DNA of 64,000 nucleotides from an uncultured Dehalococcoidia bacterium (GTDB lineage Bacteria; Chloroflexota; Dehalococcoidia; Lucifugimonadales; CAJWER01). Under the pieces are notes generated by a model. It was not told where the DNA came from and ran no database searches. It worked only from the letters and a program-made list of their open reading frames with translations. The DNA lies in NCBI GenBank assembly GCA_958296115.1, contig OY282442.1, positions 2,462,943 to 2,526,942 of the forward strand, given 5' to 3'. Below, piece by piece: positions 63,967-64,000 of this stretch (within the stretch, counting starts at the first letter, position 1; the number at the start of each line of letters is the position of its first letter). The position numbers were made by a program, and so were the translations under genes.

Positions 63967-64000
63967 TTACTCGACGAAGTCGAGACTGATGTCCAAGGCC
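63967..64000 (-). CDS. Possible 3' end of a gene running off the window
   Basis: A minus-strand frame enters at the edge and stops at TAA 63967-63969, ending ALDISLDFVE. Only ten codons are visible; convergent with higA. Very tentative. Confidence 0.25.
   Translation of the reverse strand, partial: ALDISLDFVE

Overview
This is a high-GC window with closely packed genes, probably from a Chloroflexota genome of the Dehalococcoidia/SAR202 type. That assignment is inference from gene content: dapL-type lysine synthesis, a CCG-domain succinate dehydrogenase subunit, several Gfo/Idh/MocA oxidoreductases, an enolase-superfamily dehydratase, paired BNR sialidase-like proteins, and many dispersed GC-rich intergenic repeats. 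No rRNA, tRNA or CRISPR array was found.

Layout. 1-5.5 kb: the 5' end of a YceI-like lipoprotein gene, four tandem paralogous membrane proteins of unknown function, guaA (apparently starting at CTG) and a tsaC/Sua5 gene. 5.7-6.6 kb: the first of three copies of a ~477-bp promoter-bearing element that looks like a structured RNA, followed by repeats. 6.7-24.6 kb: mostly housekeeping genes (an orphan DppB-like permease, tpiA, miaA, dapF, dapL, hflX, a CtpA-like protease, smpB), mixed with a Uma2 nuclease, a TIR-like protein, a pentapeptide-repeat lipoprotein, a PD-(D/E)XK protein and DegV. 22.7-26.6 kb: a succinate dehydrogenase/fumarate reductase A-B-E type cluster. 26.7-34 kb: the second RNA-element copy, an N6-adenine methylase broken at a 12-bp G tract, mutM whose 5' end was duplicated around a higBA module, and a GH3 enzyme. 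34.2-37.8 kb: a thioredoxin-like/NHL-repeat gene with an in-frame TGA at the redox-active position and a SECIS-like hairpin downstream (a strong selenoprotein candidate), translationally coupled to a DUF255 thioredoxin-domain protein.

38-51.4 kb is an accessory region: a damaged HicB, a frameshifted oxidoreductase, an enolase-superfamily enzyme, a retropepsin-like protein, a DUF4160/DUF2442-XRE pair, a GIY-YIG protein, a DUF1156 methylase, a NYN-domain RNase-like protein and a HEPN/DUF499 ATPase. Between the methylase and the NYN gene lies a tandem array of four ~104-bp units, each with a near-consensus sigma-70 promoter, a hairpin RNA and an intrinsic terminator. The third RNA-element copy lies between the NYN and DUF499 genes. 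51.4-64 kb: a small lipoprotein, an SDR oxidoreductase, two sialidase-like paralogues, a histidine kinase with two single-domain response regulators, two Gfo/Idh/MocA oxidoreductases, a long Ycf48/BNR-repeat membrane-anchored protein, and a HigA antitoxin whose toxin has decayed.

The signals most worth following are the candidate selenoprotein, the four-unit small-RNA array, the three-copy structured RNA element, and the possibly phase-variable methylase.
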